From contig NZ_CP042425.1 in NCBI RefSeq assembly GCF_008254045.1, positions 6,696,001 to 6,760,000 of the forward strand: a DNA stretch of 64,000 nucleotides. The letters are read 5' to 3'. The position numbers and the translations under genes are program-made. This document shows, one piece after another, positions 1-8,049 of the stretch. Every line of letters starts with the position of its first letter. Positions within the stretch are counted from its first letter, which is position 1. The notes below the pieces were generated by a model, which saw nothing but the letters and a program-made list of their open reading frames with translations, was not told the origin of the DNA and made no database searches. Source of the DNA: Limnoglobus roseus (GTDB lineage Bacteria > Planctomycetota > Planctomycetia > Gemmatales > Gemmataceae).

Positions 1-32
1 ATCGCGTGGAACATCGAGAAACCTTTCGGGGG

Positions 33-1427
33 TTACGACAACAGTGTGGGTCCGGTGATGCGGAGAGCCGGGTCGACCTTCTGACGGGATTCCGTCTCGT
101 CGAGTGCGAACAGCGGACTGATTTCCAGGGCGTGCGTCGGTTCCCCGTTCGACCGCGGCACGGCAACGCCGGCGGCCTCAAGCCAGCGGGCCGCGCGGGC
201 AATCGAGTCCTTCCGCACCGTGTCGGGCGAGTCGGCGCCTTTCGCGTTCTTCAACGGGGAGAATTCGTCCGCCCGCTCGACGGCTACGGCCAGCCAGCGG
301 TCGGCGAGCGGCAGCGCGTCGAAGACGAACAGTTCGAACTTGAGGGCGTTCTCGCACGTCGGCGTGAACGGCTTGCCGGCCGCGTCGAGACACGGCACCT
401 TCTTGCGAGCGAGGTGGTGTGCGAGGCGAGTCGCCCCGCTCGTCACCCGTTCCAAAAACGGTACGGAGAACAAGTGAATCGCCGGGCTGCCGGCGCGGAA
501 GGCGAGTTCGCCGGTCGGCGTGCGCTCCCTCGTCATCGCTTCGGGCAGGTCGGAATACTCCAGGATCGTGCAGCGACCATTCACGAGGCTGAGCACACCG
601 ACCTTTTCTTCCGGCTTCTCCTTGAAGACTACCTTCGACGACACTTCCGAATCCGTTTCGATGTGGCGGCCGACGAACGCAGGGTCGGCAATCCGCACCA
701 GCGGATTGTCCACCTGGAAGTAGAAGACGTGGCGGACGCCCTCGGCCTTCAGCTTCGCGAGCAAGCCGCTGTCGGCGAGCGCCGTGAGCGTGCCGCCGTG
801 GCCGTTCGGGCTGAGGAACAACTGCCCCGGCTTTTCGAGCAAGAGCCTGCCCGTCGCGATGTCGAGGGCCGGCATCGTGCCCTGCTGGAAGAAGTGCACC
901 GCCTCCTTCGGCAAACCGAAGTATTGGTGTTCGGCGAAGAAGTCCGTCGTTTCATGGTGAGTCGCGGGGCTGGTCATGACCAGGAACGGCACACTCGCAC
1001 GGTACCGCCGTCGCAGAGCCAGCACTTTCTCGGCGTGAATCTGGAACAGGCTCGCGCCACTGACGGGGCCTACCGGCCACACGCCCTTCGGCCGGTCCGA
1101 CCCGAGGCGGCTCCCCTGCCCGCCCGCGACAAGGAGCACCGCGACTTCACCGCGGCGGATTGCGTCTTCACCCGCCGTGTAAACCTGCGGCGAGATGTCC
1201 GAGCGCAACTCGACCGGCAGCGGCTCGATCTGCTCGCGCGACGGCAGCACCGCGTTCGGTTCGTCCTTCTTCGCGTACAGCGCTTTCAGGTGCTCGAAAT
1301 CCAACCCCGCGAGTTGCTCGACGAGGTTCGTCCGTTCCGGGATCGCGAGTGCTTCCCAGCCGAAGGCGAGGTGCTGCTGGTCGTGCGAGCGGAGCTTCTG
1401 GTCCAAATCGGGCGGCAGATCCATCAT
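33..1427 (-). CDS. UDP-N-acetylhexosamine/UDP-glucose pyrophosphorylase family protein
   Basis: A 464-residue nucleotidyltransferase of the UDPGP family, which makes UDP-sugars from UTP and a sugar 1-phosphate in the cytoplasm. The nucleotide-binding signature LLVAGGQGSRLG followed by PKGVWPVG sits about 100 residues from the N terminus, as in eukaryote-like UAP1/AGX enzymes. The open frame runs 80 codons further upstream, but that part is low-complexity Arg/Pro/Ala sequence overlapping the neighbouring gene. I start at the first of two ATG codons (1425-1427), which gives MMDLPPDLDQKL and 14 bases of spacing from the upstream hydrolase, suggesting co-transcription. Substrate choice (GlcNAc-1-P or Glc-1-P) cannot be decided from sequence. 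Confidence 0.85.
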   Translation of the reverse strand: MMDLPPDLDQKLRSHDQQHLAFGWEALAIPERTNLVEQLAGLDFEHLKALYAKKDEPNAVLPSREQIEPLPVELRSDISPQVYTAGEDAIRRGEVAVLLVAGGQGSRLGSDRPKGVWPVGPVSGASLFQIHAEKVLALRRRYRASVPFLVMTSPATHHETTDFFAEHQYFGLPKEAVHFFQQGTMPALDIATGRLLLEKPGQLFLSPNGHGGTLTALADSGLLAKLKAEGVRHVFYFQVDNPLVRIADPAFVGRHIETDSEVSSKVVFKEKPEEKVGVLSLVNGRCTILEYSDLPEAMTRERTPTGELAFRAGSPAIHLFSVPFLERVTSGATRLAHHLARKKVPCLDAAGKPFTPTCENALKFELFVFDALPLADRWLAVAVERADEFSPLKNAKGADSPDTVRKDSIARAARWLEAAGVAVPRSNGEPTHALEISPLFALDETESRQKVDPALRITGPTLLS

Positions 1428-1441
1428 GCTGAAACATCCTA

Positions 1442-2221
1442 TCAAAATTCGAACGACAATCCGTCGTGGGCCAAGGCCACGTTCGGCGGGAGCGGGGGCG
1501 GGTTCGCGGAGTCCATCTCGTGCGACAGATGGGTCAAGTAGGCTTGCCGCGGCCGAACGCGGGCGATGGCTTCGAGCGCCTGGTCCAGGTTGAAGTGCGA
1601 CGGGTGCGGGCGGCCCAACTTCAAACAGTCGAGGATGAGCACGTCGAGGCCGTCGAGCAGCGGCCAACTCGCGTCGGGGATTTTGCTCACGTCGGTGCAG
1701 TACGCGACGTTGCCGATGCGGTAGCCGAACACGTCGAAGCGGCCGTGAATCAGCGGGATCGGCGTGAGGTGCTCACCGAGGACGGAAAATGGTTCGCGGG
1801 TGATGCGGCGGAACTCGAGTTTCGGCAGCACGCCGGGCGGCAGATCATCGTTACCCGGGTGGAAGGCGTAGGAGAACGCCTGCCGGATCACTTCCTCGAC
1901 GTCGTCGGTGCAATAGATCGGCAGCGGCCCGCCGAGGTACTTGGGGAAGATGCGCACGTCGTCGAGGCCGAACACGTGATCGACGTGGTAGTGCGTGTAC
2001 AGGACCGCGTGCACGAGCGGGATCTTCTCACGAAGCAGTTGCAACCGCATCTCGGGCGTTGTGTCGATCAGCAGGTTGCCGGCCGGGAGTTTGAGCAGGA
2101 CCGACGAGCGCATCCGCTGGTTGCGCGGGTGGTCGGACCGGCAAACCGTACAGTCGCAGCCGAGCATCGGCACGCCGACGGAAGTCCCACAGCCGAGAAT
2201 GATCAGGGAGCGAGAGGCCAT
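1442..2221 (-). CDS. PhnP-like MBL-fold metallo-hydrolase
   Basis: A 259-residue metallo-beta-lactamase-fold hydrolase. It opens with the beta-strand LIILGCGTSVGVP, has the N-terminal cysteine cluster GCDCTVCRSDHPRNQR typical of the PhnP/YcbX-type branch, and carries the zinc motif THYHVDH. Family members are phosphodiesterases; PhnP itself acts on a cyclic ribose phosphate, but no phn genes are nearby, so the substrate is unknown. ATG at 2219-2221 is chosen because the upstream open frame is non-homologous filler. It is first of a two-gene minus-strand unit with the pyrophosphorylase. Confidence 0.85.
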   Translation of the reverse strand: MASRSLIILGCGTSVGVPMLGCDCTVCRSDHPRNQRMRSSVLLKLPAGNLLIDTTPEMRLQLLREKIPLVHAVLYTHYHVDHVFGLDDVRIFPKYLGGPLPIYCTDDVEEVIRQAFSYAFHPGNDDLPPGVLPKLEFRRITREPFSVLGEHLTPIPLIHGRFDVFGYRIGNVAYCTDVSKIPDASWPLLDGLDVLILDCLKLGRPHPSHFNLDQALEAIARVRPRQAYLTHLSHEMDSANPPPLPPNVALAHDGLSFEF

Positions 2222-2271
2222 ACGAAAAGTATACGCCCGCGGGCCGGCAACGCCGACCCGCGGGCAAATGG

Positions 2272-4128
2272 TCAGATGGGGTCTTCGTGGGCTTGGCCAC
2301 GCGAATCGAGGTGAACTTGCGTGTACCCGCCCGTCGCGGAGAAGTAAAGGAACAGTAGCAAGAAGCCGACCGCGAGCGCGGCGGGTACGGCCGCAGTCCA
2401 CGCGAGGGCTTTACGGGCACCCGTGTCGCGGGCCTCGCCGAGTGGCCCCTTGTCGCTCTCGAAGTTTGGTTTGCCTTCCTTGTCCCACCACGCCTTGAGG
2501 TCGGTCAGGTTTTTCTCCAACTTCTCACCGACCGGCTTGTTGTCGGCCTTCTGCTTGGCGAGCGTGGCCAAGTCTTCCTCCAGAGTGGTGGCGAACTTGG
2601 GCAGTTCCTTGCCCGCGGCCTTCGCGGCTTCAGACTTGGCGATGTACCCGGCGTAGTCGTCGAACACCTTGAGCTTGCTGTTGTCCAAGCCGGCGACCGG
2701 CGGGGCGAGTTCTGGGCTGATGGCGGAAACGATCGGGAACCCGCTCGGCTTCAATTCGCCCTTGTCGTCCCGGGCCGCGTATCGCAGATAGGTATCGTTG
2801 GAGACTTCTTTGATCTTCTGGACCGCGGCGAAGTCCTGCTTGTACCCAATCCCCGGCCCACCGAACAACCCGGCCGACAACATACCGATGCCGCCGCTGA
2901 TGCCGATGGCCAGTGCCCCGCCCTTCGGGAACCGTTCCGACACCACGCCGAGCAATGTCGGCCAGTAGAAGGTCTTGCCGAGGGCGTAGATCGTGGCCGC
3001 CCCGACCCAGAGCGCGATGGTGTTCGTGAACGGCTGGCCGAGGAGGAACAGGCCAACGGTTCCCAGAATGGCGCTGATTAACAGCAGCCCGATGGGGTTG
3101 ATCTTGTGAACAATCGGCCCGGCGAAGAACCGCAACGCGCACATCAAGGCGTTCACCCAGATGAACGCGCCGAGAGCCGTCGTTTCATCCTTCAACACGC
3201 GCTCGGTGATGTTCGTGATCCAGCTGTCGGTGCCCAGTTCGACATAGCCGACGAGGGCGTGCAGGATGTAGATGAACGCGATTAGCAAACTGCCCGGTGC
3301 GAATCGACAATAGACGGTGTACGCGAGCCAGATCGCCCCGCCGGCGCCGTAGCCGACCATCGGCGAGACGCTCAGCCCGACGGCTCCGAGCAGCGTGGGG
3401 ACGGCCAACCCGAGGAAGACCGCGGCCACAGCGAACCCGAGTAGGCCGACCGTTCCCATCATGTGCGGCAGGTCGATCCCCGCAGACTCCGCCTCCGACT
3501 TCGGGAACGGGCGGTTGAACATCATGACGCCGTACAATAGCACCGGGATCAAGAAGATGCCGAGTTTGATTTCCCAGCGGATCGGCGCGTCAATTTGCTT
3601 GAAGACGACCCCGACGACCGCACCCAAGATTAGGCCGAGCGGCCAACCCGCGTGCAAGATGTTCAGCCAGTGCGTCTTATTCCGCGGGAAGAGGGTGGCC
3701 GTGAGCGGGTTGATAACGGCCTCACACGTCCCGTTCCCGAGCGCGAACAGCCACATGCCGAGATTGAGGCAGACGAACGCGCCTTCCTTACCGTAGGTGG
3801 CGTAGACCGGTGTCGCAGCAAACGTGACAATGGCAGACGAGGCATGGAGCAGGAACGCCACTAACATCAACTTTCCGTAGCCAAACAAGTCGGCGAAGAA
3901 GCTGAAGAAGATGATTGCCACGCCGAAGCCGATCAACCCACCGCCGCTAATGCCACCCAGTTCTGCCTGGGTGAAGCCGAACTGATTGCCCCAGTCTTTC
4001 AGAATGAAGCCCCGGACGGAGAACCCGATACCGGCGGCGATGAGGGTGAGGAAACTGGCTCTGAAGAGCATTTTGTCGTTCGTTCCGGGCGCTGCGGCCG
4101 GAACGGGTTGGGGTTCATTCCCGCCCAT
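2272..4128 (-). CDS. MFS transporter with a large soluble insert
   Basis: A 618-residue inner-membrane carrier of the major facilitator superfamily. About twelve hydrophobic helices can be read; the first begins near residue 22 and the TM4-5 region carries the sequence GNGTCEAVINPLTATLFP, recalling sugar:H+ symporters of the FHS/fucose-permease type. Between the penultimate and last helices there is an unusual soluble stretch of about 150 residues rich in Lys, Glu and Ala (around residues 430-580), then a final helix and a short hydrophilic tail. That length is well above the usual 400-450. The substrate is unknown. The gene stands alone, with 283 noncoding bases upstream. Confidence 0.8.
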   Translation of the reverse strand: MGGNEPQPVPAAAPGTNDKMLFRASFLTLIAAGIGFSVRGFILKDWGNQFGFTQAELGGISGGGLIGFGVAIIFFSFFADLFGYGKLMLVAFLLHASSAIVTFAATPVYATYGKEGAFVCLNLGMWLFALGNGTCEAVINPLTATLFPRNKTHWLNILHAGWPLGLILGAVVGVVFKQIDAPIRWEIKLGIFLIPVLLYGVMMFNRPFPKSEAESAGIDLPHMMGTVGLLGFAVAAVFLGLAVPTLLGAVGLSVSPMVGYGAGGAIWLAYTVYCRFAPGSLLIAFIYILHALVGYVELGTDSWITNITERVLKDETTALGAFIWVNALMCALRFFAGPIVHKINPIGLLLISAILGTVGLFLLGQPFTNTIALWVGAATIYALGKTFYWPTLLGVVSERFPKGGALAIGISGGIGMLSAGLFGGPGIGYKQDFAAVQKIKEVSNDTYLRYAARDDKGELKPSGFPIVSAISPELAPPVAGLDNSKLKVFDDYAGYIAKSEAAKAAGKELPKFATTLEEDLATLAKQKADNKPVGEKLEKNLTDLKAWWDKEGKPNFESDKGPLGEARDTGARKALAWTAAVPAALAVGFLLLFLYFSATGGYTQVHLDSRGQAHEDPI

Positions 4129-4411
4129 GATGCCGTCACTCCGAATGAGAGAGGTTTCGACGAAGAAGTCGCGAGTTTACGGATACTATCCGCGAAAGTT
4201 TCACACTGTCTAGCAAAAAGACTCAAACTCAGCAACTCTCCGTCCCGCGTGCGGATGGGGAAAAGAGGGAGATTGGACCGATTTCACGTCGCGTAACGAT
4301 CAAATCGCCCGTCGAGAATACTCGAACCCTGTCTTTCCATCGCTTCGCCTCATTCTCGGCCTCCTCCACGGCCGATGAACGTCGGACACTGTCCTAGTCG
4401 GAGGATCGGCC

Positions 4412-4624
4412 GTGACCCAGGAACTGAACGTGCTCGCACTGTTCAAGGGAAACGAGCGGTACATCTTCGTCTACGACGACGAGAGCCGGGACGAGTTGAT
4501 CGACACGATTCGCAATGCGGCCGCCAGCCCGCAGACGCCGATCAACTGGTTCGACGCTGCCGTCCTCACGGAGCGTGCCCGGCAACAAGGGAAGGAACCC
4601 AGCGAACAACCGACGCGACTGTGA
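4412..4624 (+). CDS. small conserved hypothetical protein
   Basis: A 70-residue soluble protein starting at GTG (4412), with a GAGG ribosome-binding site eight bases upstream. The sequence is balanced and acidic-to-neutral (MTQELNVLALFKGNERYIFV…), with no signal peptide or recognisable domain. It lies 33 bases before the Xer recombinase and may share its transcript. Clean codon usage and the good ribosome-binding site argue that it is real. I do not recognise its function. Confidence 0.6.
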   Translation: MTQELNVLALFKGNERYIFVYDDESRDELIDTIRNAAASPQTPINWFDAAVLTERARQQGKEPSEQPTRL

Positions 4625-4657
4625 TCGGTGTTCTCCTGACCTTTCCGGGATCGTCGA

Positions 4658-5566
4658 TTGACGCTCGAAAGCAAACTCGCCGAGTTCTTGCAGCACCTCG
4701 GCCTGGAAATGAATTCGTCGGTCCAAACGGTCAAGTCATACCGTGAGGATCTGTCGCAGGCGCTCGGCTACCTCCGCGATCACCTCAAGAAGTCGTCGGC
4801 CGAGCCGCGGGACTGGAACACGCGAACCCTCCGCAGCTATCTCGCTTGGCTGCACGAGCAGGGGTACGCAAAGTCCACCATCGCCCGGCGTTTGGCAGCG
4901 GCGCGGACGTTCGGGAAATTCCTTTGCCGTGATGGTACGTTCTCCACGAACCCGGCCGAAGCACTGCGGACGCCGCGGCAAGACAAGAAGTTGCCGCACT
5001 TCCTGACCGTCGCGGACATGCGGAAGCTGTTGGCGATGCCGAACTGCAACCTCGCCTTCGGCCGCCGCGACCGCGCGATCCTCGAATGCCTCTACTCGGC
5101 CGGACTGCGGGTCAGCGAGGCGGTCGGGTTAAACTTGCTAGACATCGACCTGCGCGACGGCGTCATGGTCATCCGCGGCAAGGGGAAGAAAGAACGACTC
5201 GCGATGCTCGGCGACGAGGCCAAGACCTCGATCCAACTCTGGTTGCCCGAACGGCAGACCCTTTTGAATCAACTCGGGAAGTCCGGCCAGCCGGTGTTTC
5301 TGAACAAGTCCGGCGGGCGGTTGACGACGCGGAGTGTGGGGCGGTTGCTGGAAAAGTATCTCGCTCTCGCGGGAATGGATCCGCGAACCAGCCCGCACAC
5401 GCTCCGCCACAGTTTCGCGACACACATGCTCGATGCGGGGGCGGACATCCGCGGCGTGCAGGAGTTGCTCGGCCACAAGAGCCTCGCGACCACGCAAGTT
5501 TACACCCACGTCACGACACAACGCCTTCAGGACAGCTACCTGAAGGCCCACCCGCGGGCCGAGTAG
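4658..5566 (+). CDS. XerC/XerD-type tyrosine recombinase
   Basis: A 302-residue site-specific recombinase with the length and architecture of the chromosome-dimer resolvases XerC/XerD: an N-terminal SAM-like core-binding domain (about 1-105) and a catalytic domain. The catalytic residues are present: R151 (SAGLRVSEAVGL), K175 (RGKGKKER), H247 and R250 (HTLRHSF), H273 (LGHKSLATTQ) and the nucleophile Y282. The TTG start at 4658 is preferred over the internal ATG at codon 18 because the residues before that ATG form the first helix typical of Xer proteins. It is full length and lies in conserved chromosomal context, so a housekeeping role is more likely than phage integration. Confidence 0.88.
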   Translation: MTLESKLAEFLQHLGLEMNSSVQTVKSYREDLSQALGYLRDHLKKSSAEPRDWNTRTLRSYLAWLHEQGYAKSTIARRLAAARTFGKFLCRDGTFSTNPAEALRTPRQDKKLPHFLTVADMRKLLAMPNCNLAFGRRDRAILECLYSAGLRVSEAVGLNLLDIDLRDGVMVIRGKGKKERLAMLGDEAKTSIQLWLPERQTLLNQLGKSGQPVFLNKSGGRLTTRSVGRLLEKYLALAGMDPRTSPHTLRHSFATHMLDAGADIRGVQELLGHKSLATTQVYTHVTTQRLQDSYLKAHPRAE

Positions 5567-5619
5567 CCGCGGGCTTGAATCTATCGCACCTTTGATTTGG
5601 CTCCTGTGAGGGTCGGGGT

Positions 5620-6759
5620 ATGCCTCGCGCCGTTTTCCGTTCGGCCCTCGTGCCGGCTTTGATCTTCCTCGTCGTCGTGCCACTGCAATCGCGAGCGGCC
5701 GACCCGGCGGTGTCGATCCAGTGGCGGACCGACTACAACACCGCCCGCAAGGAATCGGCCGAAACCGGCCTGCCGATCCTCATTCAGATCGGCACCGAGG
5801 ACTGCTTTTACTGCAAGAAAATGGAGGCCTCGACGTTCCGCGACGTTGCCGTTCTCGGCATGATGAACGGCTTCATCCCCCTCAAGATCGACGGCAACAA
5901 GGAAACGACGCTCGTTAAGACTCTCAAGATTCAGCTCTACCCGACAACCGTCCTGGCCGGGGCAGACGGTACGATTCACGCCTTCGTCCAGGGTTACGTC
6001 GCCGTCGATCAGTTCAAGGAGCAGTTGAAGCGGACGACGGATCTCGTTGCGGGCGATACGAAATCGTTCCATGAAATGGCCGAGGTGACGGCCGCGATAA
6101 AAGCGGGGGAGTACGCTAAGGCGTTGCCATTGCTCCAGCGGCTGGCCATCGTCTCGAAGGGGAAAGCGGCCGAGCCGCGGGTGAGCGAATTGCTCACAGA
6201 GGTGGAGAAAGTCGCGGCCGCCCGGCTGACGAGGGCAAACTCGCTCCTCTCGGCGGGCAAGAACGATGACGCGGTCGCGGCACTCAACGATGTCGTGAAA
6301 GTTTTCCCCGGCACGACGGCTTCTTCGCGGGCGGAATCCCACCTGATCGCGCTCGGTGCCAACAAGTTGGACCGGGTCGCCATCTCCCTTCGCGCTCCGA
6401 CTCTGATGACGGCCGCCCGCGACCTGGCTCGAGCGGGGGCTTATTCTGAAGCACTGGACGTGTGCCAACTTCTCGGGACGACGTCCGAAGCGAAAGCGGC
6501 TCAGACGCTGGCGAGCGAGATCAAGACCGACCCAACGCGGTTGGCCGTCGCCGCCCGGCAGACCAACGAAAAGGCCGCCGCGTTGCAGTCAGCCCTCGGC
6601 GATGCGCACGCCTTGAAAGGTGAGTACGCCGAGGCCGTGAAGTGTTACGAACTCGCGATCCTCTTCTCGCCGAACTCCCCGACGGCAACCGCGGCGACAG
6701 CCCAACTCGTGAAGCTCCGCGGCAGCGTTCCCGTGGTCCCGGCGGTTCGGTCCAAGTGA
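5620..6759 (+). CDS. exported thioredoxin-like protein with TPR region
   Basis: A 379-residue exported protein. Residues 1-26 form a Sec signal peptide ending near QSRAA. Residues 33-145 are a thioredoxin fold with the active-site pair C62-F-Y-C65 (TEDCFYCKKM), as in DsbD-gamma/thioredoxin_7 proteins. The remainder is alpha-helical, with alanine-rich degenerate tetratricopeptide repeats; the last (about 335-360, GEYAEAVKCYELAILFSPNS) is clear. Likely a periplasmic thiol-disulfide protein with a protein-protein interaction tail. It follows the Xer gene by 53 bases. Confidence 0.8.
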   Translation: MPRAVFRSALVPALIFLVVVPLQSRAADPAVSIQWRTDYNTARKESAETGLPILIQIGTEDCFYCKKMEASTFRDVAVLGMMNGFIPLKIDGNKETTLVKTLKIQLYPTTVLAGADGTIHAFVQGYVAVDQFKEQLKRTTDLVAGDTKSFHEMAEVTAAIKAGEYAKALPLLQRLAIVSKGKAAEPRVSELLTEVEKVAAARLTRANSLLSAGKNDDAVAALNDVVKVFPGTTASSRAESHLIALGANKLDRVAISLRAPTLMTAARDLARAGAYSEALDVCQLLGTTSEAKAAQTLASEIKTDPTRLAVAARQTNEKAAALQSALGDAHALKGEYAEAVKCYELAILFSPNSPTATAATAQLVKLRGSVPVVPAVRSK

Positions 6760-6843
6760 CCGATTCACAACACCGCCTTTTTCGTTGACTCCCGGCCCGG
6801 TCACGATCATCTTGAACCATCGTCCCCCACGACGGAGGTTCGG

Positions 6844-7989
6844 ATGGGCACATCTCGTTTTGTTCTTGGTGTCATCCTGTTGACGTTCGGAGCGAGGGCG
6901 GTTGGGGCGGAGCCGCCCGACGAATTCGCCGCACTCGGCGAATGGCCGAAGGAGCTGAAGGGCTACTTCACACCGCCCGCCGAGTTCGCGAACGACTCCG
7001 GCCCCTGGAAATCGCCACTCGTGAGGGCCGACGGGACAAAGGTTGAAACGGCCGAAGGGTGGAAGAAGCGACGGGACGAGATTCGATCGTCCTGGCACGA
7101 CTTGATGGGTGCCTGGCCGGCGGTGATCGAAAAACCGAAACTCGAAGTCCTGTCTTCGGCGAAGCGGGAAACATTCACCCAGCAGCACGTCCGCCTTCAA
7201 GTCGCGCCGGACCGGATGAACGACGACGCCCGCTTACTGATCCCGGACGGCCCCGGCCCCTTCCCCGCTGTGTTGGTGGTCTTCTACGATTCGAAGACCG
7301 GCGTCGGCGAGGGGAAGGCCACCCTCCGCGACTTCGCGTACCAGCTTGCCCGGCGGGGATTCGTTACCCTCTCACTCGGCAGTCCGCCGGAGTCGTACTA
7401 CCCGAACAAGGAGAAGGCCACCATCCAACCACTGTCGTACCACGCCTACGTAGCGGCCAACTGTCGGAACGTCCTGGCCAACCTGCCGAACGTGGACGGC
7501 AAACGGGTCGGTATCATGGGGCACTCTTACGGCGGCAAGTGGGCGATGTTCGCGAGTTGTCTGAACGACCAGTTCGTCTGCGCGGCGTGGTCCGATGGCG
7601 GAATCGTCTTCGACGAGAAGCGGAGCAACGTCAACTACTGGGAGCCGTGGTACCTCGGCTACGAACCGGGCCGAGAGCGGAAGCGCGGCCTGCCGACGGC
7701 CGAGAACCCGCGCACGGGGCCGTACAAAACGCTGATCGAGAGCGGCCGCGACCTGCACGAACTCCACGCCCTGATGGCCCTGCGACCGTTCCTCGTATCG
7801 GGCGGTTCGGAAGACCAACCGGAGCGGTGGAAAGCGCTCAACCACGCCGTCGCCGTCAACAAGTTGCTCGGCTACGAGGGCCGCGTCGGCATGACGAACC
7901 GCAAGACACACGACCCCACGCCGGAATCGAACGAGGTGATCTATCGCTTCTTCGAACATGTCCTGAAACCGAATCCGGCGAAGCCGTGA
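6844..7989 (+). CDS. exported alpha/beta hydrolase (dienelactone-hydrolase/esterase type)
   Basis: A 381-residue alpha/beta hydrolase with a Sec-type signal peptide (1-22). The nucleophile elbow GHSYGG places the catalytic serine at residue 228, and a late His in NRKTHDPTP is the likely base. The ORF begins at ATG 6844 just after a GGAGG-like site. Planctomycetes carry many such secreted esterases acting on acylated polysaccharides; the substrate here is not determinable. It converges on clpC across a strong shared hairpin. Confidence 0.8.
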   Translation: MGTSRFVLGVILLTFGARAVGAEPPDEFAALGEWPKELKGYFTPPAEFANDSGPWKSPLVRADGTKVETAEGWKKRRDEIRSSWHDLMGAWPAVIEKPKLEVLSSAKRETFTQQHVRLQVAPDRMNDDARLLIPDGPGPFPAVLVVFYDSKTGVGEGKATLRDFAYQLARRGFVTLSLGSPPESYYPNKEKATIQPLSYHAYVAANCRNVLANLPNVDGKRVGIMGHSYGGKWAMFASCLNDQFVCAAWSDGGIVFDEKRSNVNYWEPWYLGYEPGRERKRGLPTAENPRTGPYKTLIESGRDLHELHALMALRPFLVSGGSEDQPERWKALNHAVAVNKLLGYEGRVGMTNRKTHDPTPESNEVIYRFFEHVLKPNPAKP

Positions 7990-7992
7990 AGC

Positions 7993-8026
7993 AAAAAAGC
8001 GGACCGAGGGAACACCCTCGGCCCGC
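7993..8026 (-). terminator. intrinsic terminator of clpC
   Basis: Arms 8004-8010 and 8015-8021 pair perfectly around a 4-base loop, and the stem extends to 7999-8026 with one mismatch. On the minus strand the stem is followed at once by six T residues (7993-7998), the classical rho-independent layout just after the clpC stop codon. Confidence 0.8.
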
Positions 8027-8049
8027 TCGCGTTCGTACCGAACGAATCG

